DNA from: Agrobacterium sp. a22-2
Lineage (GTDB): Bacteria > Pseudomonadota > Alphaproteobacteria > Rhizobiales > Rhizobiaceae
NCBI RefSeq assembly: GCF_012276985.1
Contig: NZ_JAAXMM010000015.1
Span: forward strand, 1-64,000
DNA length: 64,000 nt
Reading direction: 5' to 3'
In this document: positions 8,190-16,284 of the stretch, in pieces
Layout: each line of letters begins with the position of its first letter
Numbering within the stretch: position 1 is the first letter of the stretch
The notes under the pieces: generated by a model
What the model was told of the DNA's origin: nothing
Seen by the model: the letters and a program-made list of their open reading frames with translations, nothing else
Databases searched by the model: none
Made by a program: the position numbers and the translations under genes

Positions 8190-8858
8190 ATGACCTATAA
8201 AATCAATGCCATGCCCGAACAGATCGCCGCGGCCGATCTTGCCCTTCTTGCCCAGGTCGAGACGGCCACGCTCGGCCACTGGCGGCATTTCGGCTTTCTC
8301 AGCCGGCAGATCCAGCCGCTCATCCCGCGGCGTCGCGTCGTCGGCACGGCGGTGACGATCGCCATCCCCGGTCCCGATTCCACCCTGCTGCACCACCTGC
8401 TGAGCCTGCTGCGTCCGGGCGACTTCGTCATTGTCGATCGTCTGCACGACGACCGCTATGCCTGCTGGGGTGGCGGCGTGACGGTCGGGGCAAAGGCCGC
8501 CGGCGCGGTGGGTGCCGTGGTCGATGGCCCCTGCACCGATCTCGAGGAGATCGAACAGTCCGATTTCCCGATGTGGTGCCGCGGCATTTCGCCGATCACC
8601 ACCAGGCTCTACGATCTCGGCGGCGCCATCAACATCCCCGTTTCCGTCGGCAATACCGTCGTGATGCCGGGCGACGCGGTGCTGGCCGATGAAAGCGGTG
8701 TCATCGTTCTGTCCCCGGGCGAAGTCGCCACGGAAGCGCAGAAAGCCATCGACACGCAACTGCGCGGCAAGGCCCGCGAGGCGAGCGTTCGCGAAACCGG
8801 TGTGAAGCTTGGTGACATCTCAGGCGCAACGGAGAAGGTTATGGCGAAATTGCTCTGA
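8190..8858 (+). CDS. RraA-like / HMG-aldolase superfamily protein with altered active-site Arg
   Basis: A 222-residue member of the RraA-like superfamily, which includes 4-hydroxy-4-methyl-2-oxoglutarate/oxaloacetate aldolases (divalent-metal class II) and the RNase E inhibitor RraA. The conserved core GAKAAGAVGAVVDG is present. In canonical members the next residues are x-x-R-D, with Arg contacting the substrate and Asp holding the metal; here they are P114-C115-T116-D117, so the Arg is Thr. Aldolase activity is therefore uncertain. It lies between the Pot-type importer and the GGT-like gene (3-bp gap), probably in one operon. Shine-Dalgarno AGGA precedes ATG 8190. Confidence 0.8.
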   Translation: MTYKINAMPEQIAAADLALLAQVETATLGHWRHFGFLSRQIQPLIPRRRVVGTAVTIAIPGPDSTLLHHLLSLLRPGDFVIVDRLHDDRYACWGGGVTVGAKAAGAVGAVVDGPCTDLEEIEQSDFPMWCRGISPITTRLYDLGGAINIPVSVGNTVVMPGDAVLADESGVIVLSPGEVATEAQKAIDTQLRGKAREASVRETGVKLGDISGATEKVMAKLL

Positions 8859-8861
8859 GCC

Positions 8862-10619
8862 ATGATAGATAGCCCGGGAACACGACGCCGTGCCCCCGCT
8901 TTGCTTCACACGTCCCATGCGAGACCTGCCGTGACCTCTGCCCCTCTGCCCTTCGCTTGCGAAAAACACCCGGCCTCTGGGTCCGGCGGTATCGTGGTGA
9001 GCAACCATCCCCTCGGATCTGCGGCTGGCGCCGAGATCCTGCTGTCAGGCGGCAACGCGGTCGATGCGGCCGTGGCAACGCTGCTGGCGCTGACCGTGGT
9101 CGAGCCGATGATGGTGGGCATTGCCGGCGGCGGGCTGTCGCATCTGCGGCTGAGTGACGGCCGGCACGTAGTCATCGATGCCCTGTCCACCGCGGCAGCA
9201 TCGATGCATGCCGAAATCTACGAGCCGGTTTCCAACGAGCCGCCCGACTACATGGAAGCCAAGGGACGCCGCAACATCATCGGCGCCTCGTCTGTCGCCG
9301 TGCCCGGCAATCTCGCCGGCTGGTGCGAGATGCAGGCAAACTACGGCAAACTACCGTTCGCCGACGTGGTGGAGCCGGCGATCCGGCTGGCGGCCCGCGG
9401 TTTCGCGGTGACCCATTATCTCTCCGGCGCCATTGCCGAGGCCGCCGGTGAACTCAGCCAAGATGCCGAGATCGCCCGCATTCTCCTGCCGGGCGGACGG
9501 GCCCCGGCTCCGGGCCAGCGCCTGGTGATGGGCGACTATGCGGATAGCCTGGCGCTGATCCAGCGCGACGGGGCGAGCGCCTTGCATGGCGGCCCGCTCG
9601 GTGCAGCGCTTGCCGCCCGCATGCAGACCGGCGGCGGAGATGCCGGCTGGATCACCGAAGCCGACCTGCGCGACTACCGCCCGATCGAGCGCCAGCCGAT
9701 CATCGGCAGCTATCGCGGCTTTGAGATCGCCGGGCCGCCGCCGCCGGCCTCGTCAGGCGTGCACGTTACGCAGATGCTGAACATGCTTGAGGGTTATGAC
9801 CTGGCAGAGCTGGGCTTCGGGAGCCCGCAATCCCTGCATCTGATGACGGAAGTGATCCGCATCGCCTTTGCCGATCGCCAGAAGTATTCCGGCGATCCGG
9901 CCTTTGTCGACGTGCCCGTGGAACGGCTGACCTCCAAGGCCTATGCCGCGACATGCCGTGAGCAGATCCGCAATTCGGCGGGACTTCCGGCTCCGCGTGT
10001 CCCGGGATACGAGAGCCACGACACCACCCATGTGACGGTTGCCGATCGCGACGGCAATATCGTCAGCGCCACCCACACGATCAACGGTCTCTTCGGGGCG
10101 CGGTTCGCAGTTCCCGGCACCGGCATCATCCCCAACAACTACATGAGCAATTTCGATCCCCATCCGGGCCAGGCCCTCTCCGTGCAGCCGGGCAAGCGCG
10201 TGCCGACCTCGATGGCGCCGATGATCGTGATGAAGGACGGAGCACCGGTCTTCGCCCTCGGCCTGCCGGGTGGCCTGCGCATCTTTCCCTCGGCCATGCA
10301 GGCGATCGTCAATCTCGTCGATCACCGCATGAGCTTGCAGGAGGCCATGGAGGCGCCGAGGATCTGGACGCAGGGTCAGGAAGTCGAAATCGAAAACGCC
10401 TATGCGCCGCAGGCTGCAGCGCTTGAGGCGCTCGGCCACGAGGTTCGCGTCATGCCCCATATCGGCGGTGGGATGAACGCCATCGCCTTTGGCGAAACAG
10501 CAACAGGGGCCGCCTGCTGGCGCGCCGATGGCACGGTTGTGGCGCTGGGCGGTGGCCTTGCGCGGCCGGGCGTGCGATTCTGGCCGGACAAAGCCCCGTT
10601 GGACGCAGAAGAGGCGTGA
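8862..10619 (+). CDS. Gamma-glutamyltransferase-like Ntn hydrolase
   Basis: A 585-residue protein of the gamma-glutamyltranspeptidase family, made as a proenzyme that self-cleaves before a Thr. The cleavage site is visible as H-D-T388-T-H (residue numbers from ATG 8862) followed by VTVADRDGNIVSATHTIN, equivalent to the catalytic TTH of characterised enzymes. The downstream VPTSMAPMIV and GLPGG segments fit the small subunit. There is no recognisable signal peptide, so it may be cytoplasmic, unlike the periplasmic E. coli enzyme. The start is uncertain: ATG 8862 has little Shine-Dalgarno, and an in-frame GTG at 8931 would give 562 residues. Operon context suggests hydrolysis of gamma-glutamyl or cyclic amide compounds brought in by the Pot-type importer. 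Confidence 0.88.
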   Translation: MIDSPGTRRRAPALLHTSHARPAVTSAPLPFACEKHPASGSGGIVVSNHPLGSAAGAEILLSGGNAVDAAVATLLALTVVEPMMVGIAGGGLSHLRLSDGRHVVIDALSTAAASMHAEIYEPVSNEPPDYMEAKGRRNIIGASSVAVPGNLAGWCEMQANYGKLPFADVVEPAIRLAARGFAVTHYLSGAIAEAAGELSQDAEIARILLPGGRAPAPGQRLVMGDYADSLALIQRDGASALHGGPLGAALAARMQTGGGDAGWITEADLRDYRPIERQPIIGSYRGFEIAGPPPPASSGVHVTQMLNMLEGYDLAELGFGSPQSLHLMTEVIRIAFADRQKYSGDPAFVDVPVERLTSKAYAATCREQIRNSAGLPAPRVPGYESHDTTHVTVADRDGNIVSATHTINGLFGARFAVPGTGIIPNNYMSNFDPHPGQALSVQPGKRVPTSMAPMIVMKDGAPVFALGLPGGLRIFPSAMQAIVNLVDHRMSLQEAMEAPRIWTQGQEVEIENAYAPQAAALEALGHEVRVMPHIGGGMNAIAFGETATGAACWRADGTVVALGGGLARPGVRFWPDKAPLDAEEA

Positions 10620-10686
10620 GGCGGAAACTGCTCGCGACGATCGGTATTCAGGTCGACGGCGGCGCCCCGAAAATCGGAAAGAGCCC

Positions 10687-11451
10687 ATGAACGAGACATC
10701 CAATCAGACAATGCCACCGACTCCCCGCTTCATGCTGCTGACCGGTGCCAGCCGCGGTATCGGCCATGCGACGGTGAAGATGTTCCTGGGACAGGGCTGG
10801 CGTGTGCTCACCGTCTCAAGGCAGCCGTTTTCTGAGGATTGCCTGTGGCCCTCGGCCCGCGAAAGCCACATCCAGGCCGATCTGGCCGACCTCACCCAGA
10901 TCGACCGACTGGCCGCCACGGTTCGCGAACGCCTGAACGGTTGCGCCTTGCATGCTCTGGTCAACAATGCCGGGATCTCGCCCAAGGCACCGGACGGCGG
11001 CCGCCTCGGCGTCGCCGAAACGGATGCCGAAGTCTGGACGAAGGTTCTGAATGTCAATCTGGTGTCGATCGCCCTTTTGGCCCGCGCCCTCATGCCGGAA
11101 CTGGAGAGGGCCGGCGGATCGATCGTCAATGTCACGTCGATTGCCGGTTCACGGGTCCATCCCTTCGCCGGCGTCGCCTATGCGGCGTCGAAGGCCGGAC
11201 TGGCGGCACTGACCCGCGAACTCGCCCACGAATTCGGGGCGCGGGGCATTCGGGCCAATGCCATCGCACCGGGCGAAATCGCGACATCCATCCTCTCGCC
11301 GGGAACCGACCAGCTCGTGGAGGCCGAAGTCCCGATGAAGCGGCTGGGTACGACCCAGGAAGTGGCCGAGACGATCCTGTTTCTCTGCAGCGAGCGGTCT
11401 TCCTATATCAATGGCGCGGAGATCCATATCAACGGCGGCCAGCACGTGTGA
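10687..11451 (+). CDS. Short-chain dehydrogenase/reductase (SDR)
   Basis: A 254-residue classical SDR. It has the nucleotide-binding TGASRGIG (residues 19-26), the NNAG motif, and the catalytic triad Ser151, Tyr165 and Lys169 (YAASK). It is NAD(P)(H)-dependent, with unknown alcohol/ketone substrate. The frame extends upstream, but ATG 10687 has a GGAAAGAG Shine-Dalgarno and the correct SDR N-terminus. It is the last gene of the Pot-importer operon and is followed by hairpins at 11451-11498. Confidence 0.9.
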   Translation: MNETSNQTMPPTPRFMLLTGASRGIGHATVKMFLGQGWRVLTVSRQPFSEDCLWPSARESHIQADLADLTQIDRLAATVRERLNGCALHALVNNAGISPKAPDGGRLGVAETDAEVWTKVLNVNLVSIALLARALMPELERAGGSIVNVTSIAGSRVHPFAGVAYAASKAGLAALTRELAHEFGARGIRANAIAPGEIATSILSPGTDQLVEAEVPMKRLGTTQEVAETILFLCSERSSYINGAEIHINGGQHV

Positions 11452-11498
11452 AACGACCGGCGTCGTTTCCTCCTGCCCGGAGCAGGCGCTTTCGCCTG
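11451..11498. terminator. Two stem-loops between convergent SDR and GntR genes
   Basis: AAACGAC (11451-11457) / GTCGTTT (11462-11468) is a perfect 7-bp stem with a 4-nt loop, ending in TTT. CAGGCG (11483-11488) / CGCCTG (11493-11498) forms a second 6-bp stem with a CTTT loop. They separate the converging SDR gene and the GntR gene and could end transcription from both sides. Confidence 0.55.
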
Positions 11499-11520
11499 AG
11501 GCATCGAGTGCGAAATGCCG

Positions 11521-12276
11521 TCACATTTTCGCAAAATCCTTCAACAGCTCGATTTCATCCTCGCCGGAGATCATATCGGCATTCGTCTGGAGAGCATAGT
11601 CCACGACGGCCAGAATGCCGCCGAGATGCGCTTCGAGCAGTCTTGCAGCCTCATCCTGGTCATGCCGCTTGATGGCGCCATAAAGCGCCACGTGCTCTTC
11701 GATGACTTCCTCAAAATATCCCGTCTTCGGAAAGGCTTGACGACGCACCCGATCAAGCTGACCCGTTGCGGTATGAATCGTCTGCCAGACATTCGGAAAT
11801 CCGGCAATCCGGCATAGAAGCTGATGAAACTCGTTATCAACCTTGAACGCCTCGTCGACGTCGCGACGTTTGGCAGCATCCTGCTGACGGAAGATCAGGA
11901 GGTCGAAATCTTTATCGTAAACCGGATCGAAATTGCGCGCCGCCAGCCGCACCATGCGCAATTCCAGGCTTGAGCGCACCAGATGGCCTTCGATGACCTT
12001 GCGCATCGCGATCTTGTTGACGAAAGTACCGCCACTTGGAACGATGCTCACCAGCCCTTCCTGGGCGAGGCGAAGGACGGCCTCCCGCAAAGGCGTTCTT
12101 GATATGCCAAGTTCGGCGCAGATTGCCTTCTCATTGAGGGTTTCGCCCGGCGCAAGCTTCATGGTGATGATCGCATCGCGAATGACATTGTAGGCCCAAA
12201 GCGCCTTCGGCAGGCCGGCCCCCGTATCATCCTGCACCAGCTTAGCATGTATGTTCACTTGAAGCCCCGTCCGCAA
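11521..12276 (-). CDS. GntR-family (FCD subgroup) transcriptional regulator
   Basis: A 251-residue regulator. The N-terminal winged HTH (about residues 22-90) has the GntR signature LNEKAICAELGISRTPLREAVLRLAQEGLV. The C-terminal half is the all-helical FCD effector domain (EFHQLLCRIAG...LDRVRRQAFP). The frame has no ATG at the right place: TTG 12276 or GTG 12258 are the possible starts, and the latter has a GGGG-rich stretch before it. It is the last gene of the minus-strand operon that starts near 22826 and probably controls that operon in response to a substrate or product. FCD regulators usually bind organic acids or amino-acid-like effectors. Confidence 0.9.
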   Translation of the reverse strand: MRTGLQVNIHAKLVQDDTGAGLPKALWAYNVIRDAIITMKLAPGETLNEKAICAELGISRTPLREAVLRLAQEGLVSIVPSGGTFVNKIAMRKVIEGHLVRSSLELRMVRLAARNFDPVYDKDFDLLIFRQQDAAKRRDVDEAFKVDNEFHQLLCRIAGFPNVWQTIHTATGQLDRVRRQAFPKTGYFEEVIEEHVALYGAIKRHDQDEAARLLEAHLGGILAVVDYALQTNADMISGEDEIELLKDFAKM

Positions 12277-12357
12277 CCATTACCGTCTATTATCATATAT
12301 GCATTATACGCGGCTGTAACCGATGCAAGAGCCGCTCACGGGCCGCAGAACAAGAGG

Positions 12358-13692
12358 TCAGTGCATTTCGCGAAGAACCTCTTCCAGCGTATCGAGGAAG
12401 ACGCGGGCATGGTCCTTCGCAAACGGCAGCGGCGGGCGGATCTTCAGGGTATTGCCATGAATGCCCGCAGCACTGATCAGAACCTTTCGGTCGCGCATGC
12501 GATTGACGACGGCAAGCGCCCGGGTGCCATCGGGCTCGCGGCTCTGGCGGTCCTTGACGAATTCCAGGCCGAGAAACAGGCCCGCGCCGCGCACGTCTCC
12601 GATACAGTCGAAACTCTGCTGCAACTGGCGCATTCCCGCCAGCATATGGTTGCCGGTCGACAGCGCATTGCCCATCAGATCCTCATCGCGGATGATGTCG
12701 AGAACGGCATTGGCTGCGGCGATCGAGACGTGATTGGCGCCGAACGTATTGAAATAGCGAATGTCGCGGCCGAAACGGTCCTGCACCTCGGCCTTCATCA
12801 CGGCGGCTGCGATCGGCAGGCCATTGCCCATCGGCTTGCCCATAACGGCGATGTCGGGAACGATGTCGTGCCGCAGGAAGCCCCACATATGCGAGCCCAG
12901 GCGGCCGAATCCGGGCTGCACCTCGTCGGCAATGTAGAGCGCGCCGGCGTCATGCACGATGTCCAACGTCATTTTCAGAAAGCCCGGTGGCTCCGAGAAT
13001 ATGCCGTCCGTGGAGAAGATGCTGTCGGCAATGAACGCCGCAGGCTTGATGCCATGGCGCTGCATGGCAGCGATAGCCTTGGCAACGCTGTCGGCAAACG
13101 CGGTTTCAACGTCTTGCCCATCGGCCCGATATGCGTCGGGGGCTGGCACGGTCATCACATGCACTCCGAGCGGCATGTTGGGACCAAGCGAAGGCGAAAT
13201 CTCCGCTGCCGCCGCCGTGACGCCGTGATAGGCATTTTCCGTGATGATGATGCCCGTCCCGCCGGTGTAATAGCGGGCGATGCGCAGGGCCAGATCGACG
13301 GCCTCGCTGCCGGTGCAGGTAAACATGACCCGGCTCAGCTCGTCTGGAAACGTTGCGAGCAGCTTGTCGCAATAATCGAGGATCTTTTCGTCGAGGTAAC
13401 GCGTATGCGTGTTCAGCACAGCCGCCTGCTGGCTCATCGCCGCGACCACTTTCGGATGGCAGTGGCCGACCGACGGCACGTTGTTATAGGCGTCGAGATA
13501 GGCATTACCGTCGGCGTCGTAGAGCCAGACGCCCTCGCCGCGCACCAGATGCAGCGGGTTCTCGTAGAACAGCCGATAGGACGGTCCAAGCAGCGCCTGA
13601 CGTCGCTCGATCAGCGACCGCTCCCGTTCGGGCAGGCTTGCAAGCCGCGCGGGATCAAACCCGTTGATCATCGTGGTGGCCGGCTTTTTCAT
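12358..13692 (-). CDS. Class III PLP enzyme resembling ethanolamine-phosphate / 5-phosphohydroxylysine phospho-lyase
   Basis: A 444-residue fold-type I, class III aminotransferase-family enzyme. The PLP lysine is K286 in VMGKPMGNGLP, and IADEVQPGFGRLG is the PLP-ring segment. Several stretches match my memory of animal ETNPPL/PHYKPL, which remove phosphate and ammonia from phosphoethanolamine or 5-phosphohydroxylysine rather than transaminating: NNVPSVGHCHPKVV, FNTFGANHVS, LDIIRDEDLMGNA, GDVRGAGLFLGLEFVKD and NTLKIRPPLPF. ATG 13692 overlaps the stop of the upstream APH-kinase gene (TGATG), which would supply the phosphorylated substrate; the kinase-lyase pairing strengthens this reading. An ordinary aminotransferase remains possible. 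Confidence 0.82.
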   Translation of the reverse strand: MKKPATTMINGFDPARLASLPERERSLIERRQALLGPSYRLFYENPLHLVRGEGVWLYDADGNAYLDAYNNVPSVGHCHPKVVAAMSQQAAVLNTHTRYLDEKILDYCDKLLATFPDELSRVMFTCTGSEAVDLALRIARYYTGGTGIIITENAYHGVTAAAAEISPSLGPNMPLGVHVMTVPAPDAYRADGQDVETAFADSVAKAIAAMQRHGIKPAAFIADSIFSTDGIFSEPPGFLKMTLDIVHDAGALYIADEVQPGFGRLGSHMWGFLRHDIVPDIAVMGKPMGNGLPIAAAVMKAEVQDRFGRDIRYFNTFGANHVSIAAANAVLDIIRDEDLMGNALSTGNHMLAGMRQLQQSFDCIGDVRGAGLFLGLEFVKDRQSREPDGTRALAVVNRMRDRKVLISAAGIHGNTLKIRPPLPFAKDHARVFLDTLEEVLREMH

Positions 13693-14768
13693 CACTCTCT
13701 CCCTGGGCCGCAGGCGGCTGCCAGACGCGCCATGGCGTCGTCGTTTGATATTGCGTCGAGGCGGGCAAATTGGTCCCACACCGTCGGACTGTTGCGTGTG
13801 TAAAGTTCCCGATGCTCGGGAAACAGCCTGGACCGCCATTCGGGGATGATGACCCGCATCATCATGCGTGTCCGCACGGCGGTGAGAAGCAAGTCGACCT
13901 CCGGAGCGCTCAGGGTCTTTTGCGTTGCATAACCTTTCAGGAAATCGCACATGGCGCCGACAGGATCTGCAGCGTCGCCCATCTGGTAAGCAGCACCGAC
14001 CGCGACGTCGAACAACCGTGGTGCATGCACCATGTCGCCGAAATCGATGATACCCGTGATCCTGTCGGGCTCCGTCTCGCTGACGAGAATATTCTCCATG
14101 TTGAAATCGTTATGAATGACCTGGGCCGGCAGATGATCCAGGTGGGGCAGGATGCCGGCTTCGAAGTCGTCCATCGCCTGTTCGAGCCGAAGCCGCTGCT
14201 GGGCATTCTCGAAGGCGCCGAGCAGATCACGAAGGCCAGCGGCATAGGTCATGTCCCAGGTGATGCGGTGATGGGCCGCCTCATGGGTAAATCCGGCCAG
14301 CGCCGTCTGCAGCCGGCCAAGCAGCGCGCCGATACGATAGCGCTGCAGCGGCGAATGGGGCTGTGACTTCTGCGATGCGCCCGGAACGAAGGTGACGATG
14401 CGCACGCCGCGCGTCCCCCCATCGTCATCCACCATGCGGAAATCGGCTTCGCCGTCCAGCGTGCGGATGATCCTCTGAACAGGAATATCGGGGTCTGCCG
14501 CCTCGACATGCAGGAGCGCCTGGCTGTGCATGCTGGTCATCGCCGGATGCTCCGCCGGGTTGAGGATCTTCAGCAGATAGGGGGTGCCATCGTCAAGCGT
14601 CAGCCGATAATTGCTGTCCTTTTCGCCCCACAGCCATCGGACCTGTCCGACAAGTCCGTATTTTTCCCGCGCAATCCTTTGCGCCTGATCCGGCGGAACG
14701 CTTGCCACGCCGGTCTTGAGTTCAGCGCCAAGGCCATCCGTCCTTGCTTCGCCTGCAGTGGTTGCCAT
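13692..14768 (-). CDS. APH-fold small-molecule kinase, hydroxylysine-kinase-like
   Basis: A 358-residue protein of the aminoglycoside phosphotransferase/choline kinase fold. The catalytic loop is H219-N-D221-F-N-M-E-N and the metal-binding segment is GIID242FGDM, both intact, so an active kinase is expected. The N-terminal lobe (KDSNYRLTLDDGTPYLLKILN) resembles hydroxylysine kinase (HYKK) homologues. The gene overlaps and precedes the phospho-lyase-like gene; in animals and in some fused bacterial proteins these two activities act in sequence (ATP-dependent phosphorylation, then PLP-dependent elimination). Its likely substrate is therefore an amino alcohol such as ethanolamine or 5-hydroxylysine, by inference. 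A strong purine-rich Shine-Dalgarno (GGGAGAGGGGG) precedes ATG 14768. Confidence 0.85.
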   Translation of the reverse strand: MATTAGEARTDGLGAELKTGVASVPPDQAQRIAREKYGLVGQVRWLWGEKDSNYRLTLDDGTPYLLKILNPAEHPAMTSMHSQALLHVEAADPDIPVQRIIRTLDGEADFRMVDDDGGTRGVRIVTFVPGASQKSQPHSPLQRYRIGALLGRLQTALAGFTHEAAHHRITWDMTYAAGLRDLLGAFENAQQRLRLEQAMDDFEAGILPHLDHLPAQVIHNDFNMENILVSETEPDRITGIIDFGDMVHAPRLFDVAVGAAYQMGDAADPVGAMCDFLKGYATQKTLSAPEVDLLLTAVRTRMMMRVIIPEWRSRLFPEHRELYTRNSPTVWDQFARLDAISNDDAMARLAAACGPGRE

Positions 14769-14837
14769 GTTTCCCCCTCTCCCAGTCTTTTTGATTTTCC
14801 CGGCGGTTCTCGAGCCTGCCGCAATCCAGTCCCAGTC

Positions 14838-16265
14838 TCACGCCAATCGCGGCGAAGACAGAACCTCTTCCGGATAGGCGTTCTGATAGGCCGCCGCCAG
14901 CATCAGCACGATATCGTCGCGGAAGCGAGGACCGACGAATTGTAGTCCGATCGGCAACCCGCCGGCATCGAAACCGCAAGGAACGGACACCGCCGGCTGG
15001 CCGGTCATGTTGAACGGATAGGTGAAGGGCGACCAGTCGGACCAGTCCTTGCCCTGCTTGCCACCCGGAAAATCGACACCCGCCTCGATCGCCGTCACCG
15101 GCATGGTCGGCAACATCAACGCGTCGTATCGTTCGTGGAACCGTGCCATGGTGACCTTGAGATCGGCCCGGACCTGCTCGGCGGCGACATAATCGCGGGC
15201 AGTATAGGCGCATCCTTTTTCATAGATGCGAATCAGGCCCGGATCCATCAGCCCCTTCTGCTCCTCGGTCGGCTTCGCCAGTTCGACGGTGCGGGCTTCC
15301 GCAGCGTACCACAATACCAGCAGGGCATCCTGCGGATTGGAAAAACCGGGATCGACCTCTTCGATGATGGCGCCCATGTCGGCCAGCCGGCCGGCGGCAC
15401 GCTCGATGGCCGACGCGACATCCGGCTGCACCTCGGCATATCCCAGATTGCGGCTATAGCCGATCTTCAGGCCCTTGACGCTGGCCCCCCTGATGGATGC
15501 TCGCCAATCCGGCACCGGGGTCGGGCAATAGCCGTACATGGCGCGCGCCGTCGGCCCGGTCGTGGCGTTCATGAACAGCGCCGCGTCCTCGACCGTGCGG
15601 GTCAACGGACCGCGATGGGCAAGCTCGAATAGCGGGGTCGGCGTATCGGAGGGGATCCAGCCATAGCTCGGCTTGATCCCGAAGGTGCCGGAGAACGATG
15701 CGGGGATGCGGATCGATCCGGCACCATCCGAACCTTCGTGGAGAACGCCCATGTTGAGCGCTGCGGCCACCGCCGCACCGCCGGACGAACCGCCCGAGGC
15801 ACGATCCGTGCGCCAGGGGTTGAGCGTGTTGCCGAAGGCCGGTCCATGGGTCACGCCCTTCCAACCGAATTCGGGAGAGGTGGTGGTGCCGAGCACGGTG
15901 ACACCGGCGGCACGCAGCCGCTCCATGATCAGGTACTCCGTCTGCGATGGCTCCTTTGCGCCCAGCGCCGAACCCCGGCGCCAGGGGATGCCCTTGACCG
16001 GCGTCAGTTCCTTGATCGTCGTCGGCGCGCCGTCGATAGGGCTCAGCGGTTCGCCCCTCTGCCAGCGGGCCTCGGACTCCCGGGCCGCCGCCAGCGCCAG
16101 TTCCGGCACCACATAGGCAAACGCGTTAACGCTCGGGTTGAACCTCTCGATCCGCGCCAGCGATGCTTTCGCCGCTTCGACCGGAGAGGCCCTGCCCGAT
16201 GCAAAGAGGTCCGAAAGCTGCGCGGCGGTCATTTCGCCGAGATCGGTCTTTTCCATACTGCTCAT
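14838..16265 (-). CDS. Amidase (amidase-signature family)
   Basis: A 475-residue amidase-signature hydrolase. The Ser-cisSer-Lys machinery is visible: Lys in PTTIKELTPVKG, the Gly/Ser-rich ASGGSSGGAAVA loop, and the nucleophile region GSDGAGSIRIPAS. Such enzymes hydrolyse linear amides to acid plus ammonia or amine. It sits between the class III aminotransferase and the kinase genes, so it may release an amino alcohol or amino acid from an imported amide. The start is either ATG 16265 or ATG 16256 (residue 4 of the longer form). Confidence 0.92.
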   Translation of the reverse strand: MSSMEKTDLGEMTAAQLSDLFASGRASPVEAAKASLARIERFNPSVNAFAYVVPELALAAARESEARWQRGEPLSPIDGAPTTIKELTPVKGIPWRRGSALGAKEPSQTEYLIMERLRAAGVTVLGTTTSPEFGWKGVTHGPAFGNTLNPWRTDRASGGSSGGAAVAAALNMGVLHEGSDGAGSIRIPASFSGTFGIKPSYGWIPSDTPTPLFELAHRGPLTRTVEDAALFMNATTGPTARAMYGYCPTPVPDWRASIRGASVKGLKIGYSRNLGYAEVQPDVASAIERAAGRLADMGAIIEEVDPGFSNPQDALLVLWYAAEARTVELAKPTEEQKGLMDPGLIRIYEKGCAYTARDYVAAEQVRADLKVTMARFHERYDALMLPTMPVTAIEAGVDFPGGKQGKDWSDWSPFTYPFNMTGQPAVSVPCGFDAGGLPIGLQFVGPRFRDDIVLMLAAAYQNAYPEEVLSSPRLA

Positions 16266-16284
16266 GACGTCATGTCCTCAAACG

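Noticed and set aside
12281..12310. AT-rich element TATCATATATGCATTATA before the GntR gene as an operator
   Set aside because: Only the central ATGCAT is symmetrical; the flanks do not pair, so the evidence is too weak to list it as a site.
12247..13803. A 518-codon plus-strand open frame opposite the phospho-lyase-like gene
   Set aside because: It mirrors a clearly functional class III PLP enzyme and shows no recognisable domain of its own.
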